Shown piece by piece: positions 9,001 to 15,357 of a stretch of 64,000 nt of DNA (positions within the stretch are counted from its first letter, which is position 1; each line of letters opens with the position of its first letter). Source of the DNA: Streptomyces nojiriensis (lineage in GTDB: Bacteria; Actinomycetota; Actinomycetes; Streptomycetales; Streptomycetaceae). The stretch is from NCBI RefSeq assembly GCF_017639205.1, contig NZ_CP071139.1, positions 2,542,001-2,606,000 on the forward strand, given 5' to 3'. The position numbers were made by a program, and so were the translations under genes. The notes below the pieces were generated by a model. That model searched no databases. It was not told where the DNA came from and saw only the letters and a program-made list of their open reading frames with translations.

Positions 9001-10045
9001 GGCCAACACCCTGGGCGCGCTGGGTCATTACGGACAGGCGATGGAGCTGGCGACCGAAGCCCACGAGGGCTTCAGCCAGATCTTCCACGAGGCGCACCCG
9101 CGCACGCTGGCCGCCGCGAACAACCTGGCGCTGAACCTGCGGCTCGTGGGTCAGTACACCAGGGCCCGTGAGATCGACCAGGAGGTGCACGACCTGCGCA
9201 CGGAGGTGCTCGGGCCGGAGCACCCGTACACGTTGTCCTCCGCGCAGAACCTGGCGCGCGACCTGCGCGAGGTGGGCCGGTACGAGGACTCGGTGCAGCT
9301 GCTCAGCCGGACGTACGACACCTACAAGCGGACGCTGGGCCGGGCGTTCCCCGGCACCCTGTCGGCGGCGAAGAACCTGGCGGTGTCGCTGCGCCGGGCC
9401 GGCCAGCTGGAGGACGCCCTCCGGCTGACCACGGCCACCCGGGCCCGCTACCGGGCCAAGTACACCTCCGTCAACCCGGACCTGCTGTCCTGCGAGCTCA
9501 ACCTGGCCTCGGACCTGTTCGCGACCGGGGATCCGGGCGGGGCGCGGGACCTGGCGCAGGAGGTGGTGGACGAGTACATGAAGGTGCCGGGCGAGCGGCA
9601 CCCGTACACCCTGGCGGCCGTGAACAACCTGGCTGTCTTCCACTGGGGCACGGGCGCCGCGGAGACGGCGGAGACGATGCTGCGCCAGACCATACGGGGG
9701 ATGCGGGACGTGCTCGGCGACAACCACCCGCACACCGTTTTCGCGCACCTCAACCTCGCCAACACGAGGGCCGACCTGGGCGATCCGGAAGGCGCGCTGG
9801 AGCTGGAGCGGCTCGCGGTGATGCGGCTGCGCGAGGCGCTCGGGGCGCACCATCCCGAGACCCTTGCGAGCAGTTCCAACATGGCGGTCAGCCTGGACTC
9901 GATGGGCCGCAAGGAGGAGGCGGCCCGGCTGCGGGCGGAGGCGGTGTCCGAGCTGACCCGGCTGCTCGGCGAGGACCACAGTCTGACCCGGTACGCGCGC
10001 GACGAGCGGCGGGTCCACCGCGACCTGGAGCCTCTCGCCGTCTGA
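6050..10045 (+). CDS. fxsT: FxsT: ParA-like NTPase, TIR-like, NB-ARC and TPR fusion of the Fxs system
   Basis: A 1331-residue multidomain protein. Residues 15-300 are a ParA/MinD-like NTPase with deviant Walker A K-G-G-T-G-R-T (25-31) and a D-W-D-L-E-A-P switch. Around 345-470 is a second TIR-like module (DLFLSYVAENRMWADW). A STAND-type NB-ARC ATPase starts near 535 with Walker A GLGGVGKT (about 545-552), Walker B LLVFDNADD near 620, VTSRN, and the DLPLAVEQAGAW motif. From about 930 to 1310 there are tandem TPRs of the NB-ARC-linked kind with repeated H-P-x-T-L-x-x-x-x-N-L-A. This architecture matches the FxSxx-COOH system tetratricopeptide repeat protein. A reasonable role is sensing or assembly, like other STAND immune proteins (inference). 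The start lies inside the 3' end of fxsC. Confidence 0.85.
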   Translation: MTASSDSSGDSDSRDGRIVTFYSYKGGTGRTMALANTAWILAANGKRVLAVDWDLEAPGLHRFFHPFLDPSTLGATTGVIDLISEYAWAATSPVQRPDDWHKDYARIQPHAVSLTPETHGWEFPDGGTLDFVSAGRQNREYSATVSTFDWDNFYDRLGGGLFFDALRADMKRNYDYVLIDSRTGLSDIADICTVHLPDILVDCFTLSDQSIDGAASVARQIDERFSDRGIKIYPVPMRIDEGEKEKADAGRALARIKFDRFPNGLVGDELTSYWGAVEIPYRPYYAYEETLATFGDEAGLTNSLLSAFERLTAVVTEGHITSMPVIGEEVRLRIRDAFTRRRPALPADLFLSYVAENRMWADWIESVLTRAGFRVVPKDVSAERAPGAVAGDTLGGAGISIDTAARTVVLLSTAYLKSARAVDVWERAAAEDPTGGRRQLVPLRVGDVRLSTPYIDRNPVDLFRLDEVHATTALLRAVERPMALPDSVNSASQPGPRFPGTVPKIWNAPPRNPGFTGRSIVLERMRDQLGGGMAVVLPQPQTLFGLGGVGKTQVALEYVHRFMADYDLVWWISSEQTDDVVAALAELAVRLGAQTGEDMAAASQEAIDLLRRGVPSSRWLLVFDNADDPETLKRFFPPGGPGHVLVTSRNQSWSQYGDALPVDVFLREESIEHLQRRAPGLSKDDAEQVAVAVGDLPLAVEQAGAWIAETATPVSAYIEQLAQQAARVLALNQPPGYPEPVAATWNISIERLQSRSPAAVRLLQLCAFLAPEPISANLLYSKEMIDALKPYDSSLQEKLVLGRVIREIGRFALAKVDQVSNSIQVHRLVQAVIRAQLSEEEQREARHAVHRILAGARPDDDEPIDNPETWPRFNTIWSHLTPSEARYCKEPETRRLLIDRVRYLWKRGDFKAAYALGEELREAWKEMLGNNDLQYLYLRFHLSNILRSQGRFVEAKELDEVTLERQKAVLGPSHPHTYMTMSGLANTLGALGHYGQAMELATEAHEGFSQIFHEAHPRTLAAANNLALNLRLVGQYTRAREIDQEVHDLRTEVLGPEHPYTLSSAQNLARDLREVGRYEDSVQLLSRTYDTYKRTLGRAFPGTLSAAKNLAVSLRRAGQLEDALRLTTATRARYRAKYTSVNPDLLSCELNLASDLFATGDPGGARDLAQEVVDEYMKVPGERHPYTLAAVNNLAVFHWGTGAAETAETMLRQTIRGMRDVLGDNHPHTVFAHLNLANTRADLGDPEGALELERLAVMRLREALGAHHPETLASSSNMAVSLDSMGRKEEAARLRAEAVSELTRLLGEDHSLTRYARDERRVHRDLEPLAV

Positions 10046-10051
10046 TCCGAC

Positions 10052-10096
10052 GGCGGGCGGCGGGGGCTCCGCGACCGCGGGCCCCCGCCGCCCGCC
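10052..10096 (+). terminator. 16-bp perfect hairpin after fxsT
   Basis: GGCGGGCGGCGGGGGC (10052-10067) pairs perfectly with 10081-10096 across a 13-nt loop, starting 7 nt after the fxsT stop. There is no U-tract, as is common in Streptomyces. It should terminate or attenuate the fxs transcript before the SLATT-like gene at 10118, which then depends on read-through or on RNA processing. Confidence 0.75.
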
Positions 10097-10117
10097 ACCC
10101 GACAGCAGGGGGGCGCT

Positions 10118-11026
10118 GTGACCGACAGCATGACCTTTCGAAACGAGGACCTGCCGGCCCTCTTCCACCACACCGACCAGGCGGCGATCTCCCGGCAGCG
10201 GGAGTCGACCCAGGCCACCCGCGCCCAGTTGCTGCTGCTGGTCGCGGCCGCGGCGGCCGCCGCGCTGCCCGCCGGGCCGAAGCTGGGCTCGATGTACTTC
10301 TTCGGGCTGCTGAGCGTGCTCTCGTACGTGGGGGTGCTGGGCGTGGGCATGCGGGCGACGCGGCGCCGGGCCCGTCCGCAGTGGCAGCTCAACCGCAGTG
10401 CGGCGGAGTTCATCAAGTCGCTGGCCTGGCGGTACGCGGTGCACGGGGCGCCGTTCGGCAGTGAGGTCGCCGCGCCCGACGCGACGTACCGCACCCGGTT
10501 GGAGGCGGGTCTGGCCGAGCTGCGGAAGATGGGCTGGGAGGATCCGCGGGCCGCGGGGACGGTTCCGGAGGGCGGGGAGATCACCGGCGCGATGCAGCGG
10601 TTGCGCGGGATGGACTACCAGGCGCGGCGCGAGACGTACGTCCGGGACCGGCTGATCGAGCAGCGCAACTGGTACCGGCGGCGCACGGAGGTGTCCCGGC
10701 GGGCGACGAACCTGTGGTCGTGGACGATCGTGCTGCTGACCTGTCTGGCGCTGCTGTTCGCGCTGCTCGGGTCGTTCGGTTCGGGTCCGGGGCCGAGGCT
10801 GACCGCGCTGCTGAGCGCGGCGGCGGCGGCCGGGATCGCCTGGAACGAGGTGCGCCGCCACCATCCGCTGATCGAGGCGCACACGCTGATCGAGCAGGAC
10901 CTGGCGGCGATGATGGTCGTGATGCAGACGACCATCACGGAGTCGCAGTGGCCCTCGTCGGTGTACGAGACGGAGCGGTACGTGTCCCCGCAGCACACGG
11001 ACTGGCTGGCCCGGCACAGCAGTTGA
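10118..11026 (+). CDS. SLATT/DUF4231-like multi-pass membrane protein, candidate effector
   Basis: A 302-residue protein. The GTG start is preceded by AGGGGGG at a good distance. Two hydrophobic segments lie near residues 28-70 and two more near 205-250. The second half, with R-D-R-L-I-E-Q-R-N-W-Y, then a transmembrane pair, then a conserved helix A-H-T-L-I-E-Q-D-L, is typical of DUF4231 and the SLATT superfamily. The first half appears to be a second, diverged SLATT-type unit. SLATT proteins are predicted pore-forming or membrane-perturbing effectors in nucleotide-activated conflict systems (Burroughs and colleagues), usually beside SMODS or SLOG genes. A SLOG-like gene faces this one 240 bp away. 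It could instead be a structural membrane partner of FxsT. Confidence 0.62.
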   Translation: MTDSMTFRNEDLPALFHHTDQAAISRQRESTQATRAQLLLLVAAAAAAALPAGPKLGSMYFFGLLSVLSYVGVLGVGMRATRRRARPQWQLNRSAAEFIKSLAWRYAVHGAPFGSEVAAPDATYRTRLEAGLAELRKMGWEDPRAAGTVPEGGEITGAMQRLRGMDYQARRETYVRDRLIEQRNWYRRRTEVSRRATNLWSWTIVLLTCLALLFALLGSFGSGPGPRLTALLSAAAAAGIAWNEVRRHHPLIEAHTLIEQDLAAMMVVMQTTITESQWPSSVYETERYVSPQHTDWLARHSS

Positions 11027-11054
11027 GGGCGGGGAGGGCGTGACCCGGGACTAG

Positions 11055-11105
11055 GGGGTGTCTTGTCGATCGGGCCGGCCCGGCCTGATCGGCAAGACGC
11101 CCGGC
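11055..11105. mobile_element. 51-bp palindromic mini-element flanked by CTAG
   Basis: CTAG at 11051-11054 and 11106-11109 bracket 51 bases whose ends are imperfect inverted repeats: GGGTGTCTTGTCGATC near the left and GATCGGCAAGACGCCC near the right, with two mismatches in 16. No coding capacity. It looks like a minimal element or an excision remnant sharing CTAG target preference with the adjacent larger element. Confidence 0.45.
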
Positions 11106-11109
11106 CTAG

Positions 11110-11269
11110 GCCGTCTCTTTCGGATCTTGCCGGGCCCGCGACGCCCGGCACCGCACCTGGCCGCGTTGTCGGGGCGCCCGAGTACGTCCAGTACACGGGC
11201 GCTCCTCCGCCTTGCCATCCACGGCACCGGACGCCGCGGGCTCGGCCGACAAGATCCGAAAGAGACGGC
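11110..11269 (-). mobile_element. 160-bp MITE-like element, copy 1
   Basis: Perfect 20-bp terminal inverted repeats, GCCGTCTCTTTCGGATCTTG at 11110-11129 and its complement at 11250-11269, flanked on both sides by CTAG (11106-11109 and 11270-11273), read as a 4-bp target duplication. It has no open frame of note. It is inverted relative to the copies at 45491 and 50300, judged by the internal asymmetric bases. The right-hand CTAG contains the TAG stop of the SLOG-like gene. Length and structure fit a non-autonomous element mobilised in trans; no parent transposase is in the window. Confidence 0.8.
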
Positions 11270-11749
11270 CTAGTCCCGGGTCACGCCCTCGCACCAGATG
11301 ACGGTGACCGGTTTGCCGAGCGCCCGCGCGTAGGCGACGATCTCGGCGGTGCCGCCGTGCCCGCGGGCGGGCTGCCCGTCCCAGACGGCGACGAGCCGGT
11401 CGCACGAGTCGGCTATGTAGGTGCCGGCGGCGTAGTAGGCCTCGTCGGTGGAGCGGGCGAAGTCCATCCGGACCTCCTGGGTGGCCCGGTTCTTGAGCCC
11501 CCGGTAGCGGGCGAGGGCCTCGGCGCCCTCGAAGGCGTCCTCGTAGTCCCCGCTGGGGATCACCACGGTGAGGTCGGCGCCGTTCTCGAGGGCGATGGCG
11601 GCGAACAGCTGGTCCGCTCCCTCGGCGAGGCTGGAGAAGGCCTCCAGCGGTCCGTCGTGGTCGCCCAGTACGGCCCGCAGGCCGTCCTCCACATGGCCGA
11701 GCACCGAGTCGGGAATGGCTCGGTGCCCGGTCACGCCGATGCGTTTCAT
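11270..11749 (-). CDS. SLOG-superfamily-like Rossmann-fold nucleotide-binding protein
   Basis: A 159-residue single-domain protein. The ATG at 11749 was chosen over an upstream alternative because the fold begins directly with M-K-R-I-G-V-T-G-H-R and GGGGGAGG lies 11 nt upstream. The sequence follows a LOG/DprA-like Rossmann pattern: first strand and G-x-T-G-H-R loop, S-S-L-A-E-G-A-D-Q-L-F-A, a strand VVIPSGDYEDAF, a conserved S-C-D-R-L-V-A-V-W-D-G, and G-G-T-A-E-I-V-A-Y-A-R. These fit the SLOG superfamily, proposed to bind or process nucleotide-derived ligands in conflict systems. It converges on the SLATT-like gene. SLOG-SLATT pairing is known as a theme, but here the two are not co-transcribed, so a functional link is inferred. 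Confidence 0.62.
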   Translation of the reverse strand: MKRIGVTGHRAIPDSVLGHVEDGLRAVLGDHDGPLEAFSSLAEGADQLFAAIALENGADLTVVIPSGDYEDAFEGAEALARYRGLKNRATQEVRMDFARSTDEAYYAAGTYIADSCDRLVAVWDGQPARGHGGTAEIVAYARALGKPVTVIWCEGVTRD

Positions 11750-11846
11750 GCAGAAACCAGCCTCCCCCGTGGACACGGCCGCCCCGAACATCCTCCCAGA
11801 AGGCGGGAGGACGTCCAGGGGTGCGACGGGGGCGCGTGAGTCATCG

Positions 11847-12743
11847 TCAGTAGACGCTGACCCCGTATGCGTTGAGGGCTTCGACCACCGGCTGGAAGAA
11901 GGTCGTCCCGCCCGAGGAGCAGTTTCCGCTGCCGCCGGAGGTGAGGCCGACGGCGCGGGTGCCCGAGTAGAGCGGGCCGCCGCTGTCGCCGGGTTCGGCG
12001 CACACGTTGGTGCGGATCATGCCGTAGACGATGTCGCCGCCGCCGTAGTTGACGGTGGCGTTGAGTCCGGTGACCCGGCCGCTGTGGATACCGGTGGTGG
12101 ACCCGCGCCTGGTCACCGACATGTTGAGGGTGGCGTTCACGGCGCTGGTGATGTCCTGGCTGCCGACGGTGCCGGGGGGCACCGGCGTGTTGCTGGCGTA
12201 CTTGATGAGGCCGTAGTCGTTGGTCGGGAAGCTGGAGCCGACCGTGGAGCCCACGACGGCGGTACGGGCGGAGTTGCTCCACCAGGTGCCCGCCCCGTCG
12301 GTGCAGTGCCCGGCGGTCAGGGCGTAGTAGGTGCTGCCGTTGCGCACGTTGAAGCCCAGCGAACAGCGCCAGCTGGTGGCGTAGATGGCATCGCCGCCGG
12401 ACACCAGTTTGGTGAGCTTGCCGGGGATGCGTTCGATGCGCAGCGCTCCGACGTCGGCCCCGGCCTCGCGCTTGATCCTCGCGATACCGGCGTCGGAGAC
12501 CGTGGAGTCGGCGGAGACCACCAGGGTTCCGGTGGCGGGGTCGGTGTGCCAGGCGGTGCCCGCCACGTCGGCGCGCAGGACGGATGCGCCGGCCGAGGCG
12601 AGCCGGTCGGCGCTGAATCCGCTGTCCTTGCCGTCCCGGCTGGAGTCCGCGCTCGCGGCCGTGGGGACGGCGAGCGCTGCGGCGGCGGCCAGGCCGGTGG
12701 CCGCCGCGAGCAGCCTGGTACGGGTCATGCGCTTGATCCTCAC
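11847..12743 (-). CDS. sprB: streptogrisin B-like secreted serine protease (S1 family)
   Basis: A 298-residue chymotrypsin-like preproenzyme. The GTG start ([10 protein letters not shown]) is supported by AGGAGG 7 nt upstream. It has a twin-basic signal peptide with an Ala-rich hydrophobic core, a propeptide of about 75 residues, then a mature domain beginning near V-S-G-G-D-A-I-Y. The catalytic triad is His146 (TAGHC), Asp176 (NDYG) and Ser254 (GDSGGP). Disulfide cysteines sit around W-R-C-S, AGHC, V-C-A-E and G-N-C-S. The mature part closely resembles Streptomyces griseus protease B, for example in [12 protein letters not shown] and the C-terminal A-Y-G-V-S-V-Y. It is monocistronic and secreted, for extracellular protein digestion. 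The symbol rests on similarity, not on proven orthology. Confidence 0.9.
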   Translation of the reverse strand: MRIKRMTRTRLLAAATGLAAAAALAVPTAASADSSRDGKDSGFSADRLASAGASVLRADVAGTAWHTDPATGTLVVSADSTVSDAGIARIKREAGADVGALRIERIPGKLTKLVSGGDAIYATSWRCSLGFNVRNGSTYYALTAGHCTDGAGTWWSNSARTAVVGSTVGSSFPTNDYGLIKYASNTPVPPGTVGSQDITSAVNATLNMSVTRRGSTTGIHSGRVTGLNATVNYGGGDIVYGMIRTNVCAEPGDSGGPLYSGTRAVGLTSGGSGNCSSGGTTFFQPVVEALNAYGVSVY

Positions 12744-12888
12744 TTCTCGTCCTCCTGGAGAGGGTCGGGGGCCCGGCGGTTGTGGGGGTGCCGGCGCCCG
12801 TGAGGCGCAGCCGGGGGCACGGCGGGCGCATGAACTTTGGCCGTGTCCCTGACAAGCGCTGTCGGGAGTGTCCTGTCGTCGGATACCG

Positions 12889-13228
12889 GTCGCAAGAGCG
12901 GCTTTCAGCCTCCGCCCGCCCGCCGCGACCTCGAAGGGCAGCGTGTTCCCGGGCGGCGGAAAAGGGCAGATGAAGCGCCTCGCGCGCCGGGTATGCCGGG
13001 CTTCAGGAAGTGGTGGCCGCGCCCGGCGGCGGCGGTGGCGGTCGGCGCCACACCGGTCTCCGGCCGGCGCCAATGCCCCGGAACGGCCGGAATTCGACCT
13101 TCCGGGTAGTCGGCGGGCCGGAAGGTTCCGGTCAGCGCGAGGGGGCCGCAGGGCGCGGACACTGCCGCCGCCCTGCGCTCGCGCCATTCCCGCCACGCGG
13201 CGTGCGGGTCGTCTGCGTCGTCGCTCAT
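12889..13228 (-). pseudogene. DUF1684-family relic with internal deletion and frameshift
   Basis: Reading leftward from the ATG at 13228, the frame gives a DUF1684-like N-terminus: [12 protein letters not shown], then G-P-L-A-L-T-G-T-F, then a [10 protein letters not shown] segment. Shortly after, in a different frame near 12889-12978, comes a typical DUF1684 C-terminus, [13 protein letters not shown] followed by A-G-G-R-R. The family is usually about 250 residues, so roughly 130-150 central codons are missing and the frame is broken. The 562-bp interval between the protease and the DUF5685 gene (12744-13305) holds nothing else recognisable. Confidence 0.6.
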
Positions 13229-13305
13229 CCCGCTCAACCCTTCCACGCGGGTCCGGACGGGAATCCCCGCGTACGCCGTCCGGACCTGTGAAATCTGAAA
13301 GAGCC

Positions 13306-14613
13306 TCAGCAGTCGCAGCCGCAGCAGTCACAGCTGCAGCAGCCGTCGCCACCACCGCCACCGCCACCGCTCCCACCGCTGGTATCGGTGCTGCCGCAGC
13401 AGTCGCAGGATTCGCAGCACTCACAGGCGTCGCACCACGGGTCCCGCTTCTTCCGGGACCACGGGCCCTCGTGCTCGGTGCAGCACATCTGGCAGGTACA
13501 GAACAGTCCGATGGCCACCGCGCAGCCCGCGAGCAGTCCGCGGCGCGGCCGCTGCGGGGGCGGCGCGCCACCGAATCCGCCCGGGCCCGTGGGCGGCATC
13601 CCCGGGCCGCCCGCTCCTCCGCCGTACGGGGCCCCGCCGTAGGGGTTCTGGCCGTACGGGCCCTGGCCGTACGGGTTCCCGCCCTGGCCGCCGTACGGCT
13701 GGCCCGCGTACGGGTTGCCGCCCTGGCCGGCGGAGGCCGTCGCCGTGTGGGCGCAGCTGCCGGTGCCGAAGGCCCGGTCCACCGAGGTGCGCAGCTCGTG
13801 CACGAGCAGCCGGTGGGCGAGCCCGGCGTCCGTGAACTCGACCTCGCCCAGCGCGAGCTTGATGCCGTGGAGGGCGTCGTCGCAGAGCCTGCGGGCCTCG
13901 GTGAGCGAGGTCCCGGTGGCGGTGAGCGGGTTCCAGGCGCCCGCGACGGCGTCGGCGCCCTGGTCCTCCACCGCGTCGAGCAGGTGGGCGAGCCGGCCGA
14001 AGTACCGGCCGGCCTCGGCCAGCGCGGGGGCGTTGCCTGGCCGTCCGGCCAGCTGCGCGGTATGCGCGAAGGCGGCGGCCGTCGCGGTCTCCGTCGGCTC
14101 GGTCACCACGAGCACCGGGGTGCCGAGGCCCGCGAGCGTCTCGATGCCCGCCTGCCGGTCCACGGCGTCGACGAGCACGGCGGTGTCGAAGCCGAGCGAG
14201 GCCCCGGTGCGGGCTCCGGCCCGGTCCCAGCCGCGGGCCACCTTGCGCGCGGCGGCGGCTATGGGGGCGCGGGCCAACAGCCCGTCCCGGTCGGCCACGT
14301 GGTCGCGCACCTTGGCGGAGGCGAGCACGAGCGAGACGGCGGCGGCGAGCCGCGCCCCCTCGCCCTGGGCCACGGAGGCGGTGCGCATCCCGCGCAGCGG
14401 GCAGGGCCCGGCGGTGCGCCGGGCCTCGGGCGCGGTTCCCGACTGAGCCTCCGTCAGAACGGAGACGAGCAGACCGTCGTAGTTCGTAACGATCCGGGCG
14501 AACTGTCCGTGATCTCCCCGAAGTGCCAGGCACAGCCCGCACAGATGGGCCATCCACTCCGCCTTGAACCGTTCTCCCAACCGGTGCGTGCAAGGTCTCA
14601 CGATGCCGAACAA
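13306..14613 (-). CDS. DUF5685 family protein with cysteine-rich tail
   Basis: A 435-residue protein of unknown function. The N-terminus [13 protein letters not shown] followed by [13 protein letters not shown] is characteristic of DUF5685; the early Cys residues may bind metal. Residues 1-285 are the alpha-helical family domain. They are followed by a Gly/Tyr/Pro/Asn-rich low-complexity linker (repeated G-G-N-P-Y-G) to about residue 355, one hydrophobic segment ([13 protein letters not shown]) and a final stretch of about 65 residues with around 18 cysteines in CC, CDCC and CxC patterns. Its function is unknown. The tail could bind metal or an Fe-S cluster near the membrane (inference). It is transcribed divergently from the SepF-like gene, 285 bp away. 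Confidence 0.8.
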   Translation of the reverse strand: MFGIVRPCTHRLGERFKAEWMAHLCGLCLALRGDHGQFARIVTNYDGLLVSVLTEAQSGTAPEARRTAGPCPLRGMRTASVAQGEGARLAAAVSLVLASAKVRDHVADRDGLLARAPIAAAARKVARGWDRAGARTGASLGFDTAVLVDAVDRQAGIETLAGLGTPVLVVTEPTETATAAAFAHTAQLAGRPGNAPALAEAGRYFGRLAHLLDAVEDQGADAVAGAWNPLTATGTSLTEARRLCDDALHGIKLALGEVEFTDAGLAHRLLVHELRTSVDRAFGTGSCAHTATASAGQGGNPYAGQPYGGQGGNPYGQGPYGQNPYGGAPYGGGAGGPGMPPTGPGGFGGAPPPQRPRRGLLAGCAVAIGLFCTCQMCCTEHEGPWSRKKRDPWCDACECCESCDCCGSTDTSGGSGGGGGGGDGCCSCDCCGCDC

Positions 14614-14898
14614 GCTGCTTCCCCCGTGTGTCGTACGCGTGCTTGCCGGGCATCGTATCGACCCGCGCGTTTCACCCGTACGTCCGCGTCGCTCACCCGT
14701 AAGGCGGCAGTGGTCGTATTTTCACTCAGTCAGCAGTGGTGGCGACCAGGATCCTTGACCGTGCAACGGATGTTCTGCACCAGTACCGTCACGAAACCCG
14801 TGCGCGGCGACTATCCACTTGGCGCGTTGTCAGCATCATGGACGAGCATAGGGGCAGCGGAGAGAAGACAGACTGACCGCGGTGAAAGGAGGCAGTCC

Positions 14899-15348
14899 AT
14901 GGGTTCGGTGCGCAAGGCGAGTGCCTGGCTGGGTCTCGTGGAGGACAGCGACGACGATCGCTACTACGACGACGACTACGCGGAGGCCGCCCAGGGTTCG
15001 GTGGCCGGCCCCGGCGAGCAGTGGGTCACCGACCCCCGGGTCCGGGTGGCCTCCGAGTCGGCCGTGGAGCACGGCCGTCGCATCGCGACGGTCACCCCGG
15101 ACGGTTTCCGTGACGCGCGGGGCATCGGCGAGCTGTTCCGCGACGGGGTACCGGTCATCGTCAACCTGTCGTCGATGGACCCGGGTGACGCGAAGCGCGT
15201 CGTCGACTTCGCGGCCGGACTGACCTTCGGGCTGCGCGGTTCGATCGAGCGGGTGGCGACCAGGGTCTTCCTCCTGACCCCGGCCGACACCCAGATCGTC
15301 AGCGGCGAAGCGGGCGGCCGCTCACGCGACTTCTTCAACCAGAGCTGA
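14899..15348 (+). CDS. SepF-like cell division protein (paralogue type)
   Basis: A 149-residue SepF-family protein. The ATG is set by a perfect AAAGGAGG 6 nt upstream. An N-terminal amphipathic helix ([11 protein letters not shown]) could bind membrane, followed by an acidic Asp/Tyr linker and the SepF core [10 protein letters not shown], then [17 protein letters not shown] and a final F-L-L-T-P. SepF anchors FtsZ to the membrane. The canonical sepF lies in the division gene cluster. This locus, beside an acyl-CoA dehydrogenase and away from ftsZ, fits one of the additional Streptomyces SepF-like proteins (SflA/SflB type), thought to tune Z-ring formation during sporulation. Which paralogue it is cannot be settled from the sequence alone. 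Confidence 0.85.
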   Translation: MGSVRKASAWLGLVEDSDDDRYYDDDYAEAAQGSVAGPGEQWVTDPRVRVASESAVEHGRRIATVTPDGFRDARGIGELFRDGVPVIVNLSSMDPGDAKRVVDFAAGLTFGLRGSIERVATRVFLLTPADTQIVSGEAGGRSRDFFNQS

Positions 15349-15357
15349 GCAGGGCTC

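Larger units (their letters stand above)
11034..11290. repeat. split palindrome: 21-bp arms interrupted by two CTAG-flanked elements
   Basis: The 21 bases at 11034-11054 (GAGGGCGTGACCCGGGACTA plus G) are the exact inverse complement of 11270-11290. Removing the two intervening elements and merging the CTAG copies would give a perfect 38-bp palindrome with ACTAGT at its centre. It sits between the convergent SLATT-like and SLOG-like genes, and its right arm encodes the last six residues and stop of the SLOG-like protein. The original structure was therefore probably a bidirectional terminator (inference). Confidence 0.7.

Noticed and set aside
6545..11017. A very long open frame on the minus strand antisense to fxsT and the SLATT-like gene
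   Set aside because: It has the repetitive Arg/Gly/Pro/Val-rich composition of a GC-rich shadow frame and no domain, while the plus strand encodes clear domains with good starts.
11106..11273. Reading the three 160-bp repeats as CRISPR or as Rho-independent terminators only
   Set aside because: Only single dispersed copies exist, with CTAG target duplications and 20-bp terminal repeats, which fit a small mobile element; terminator activity may be secondary.
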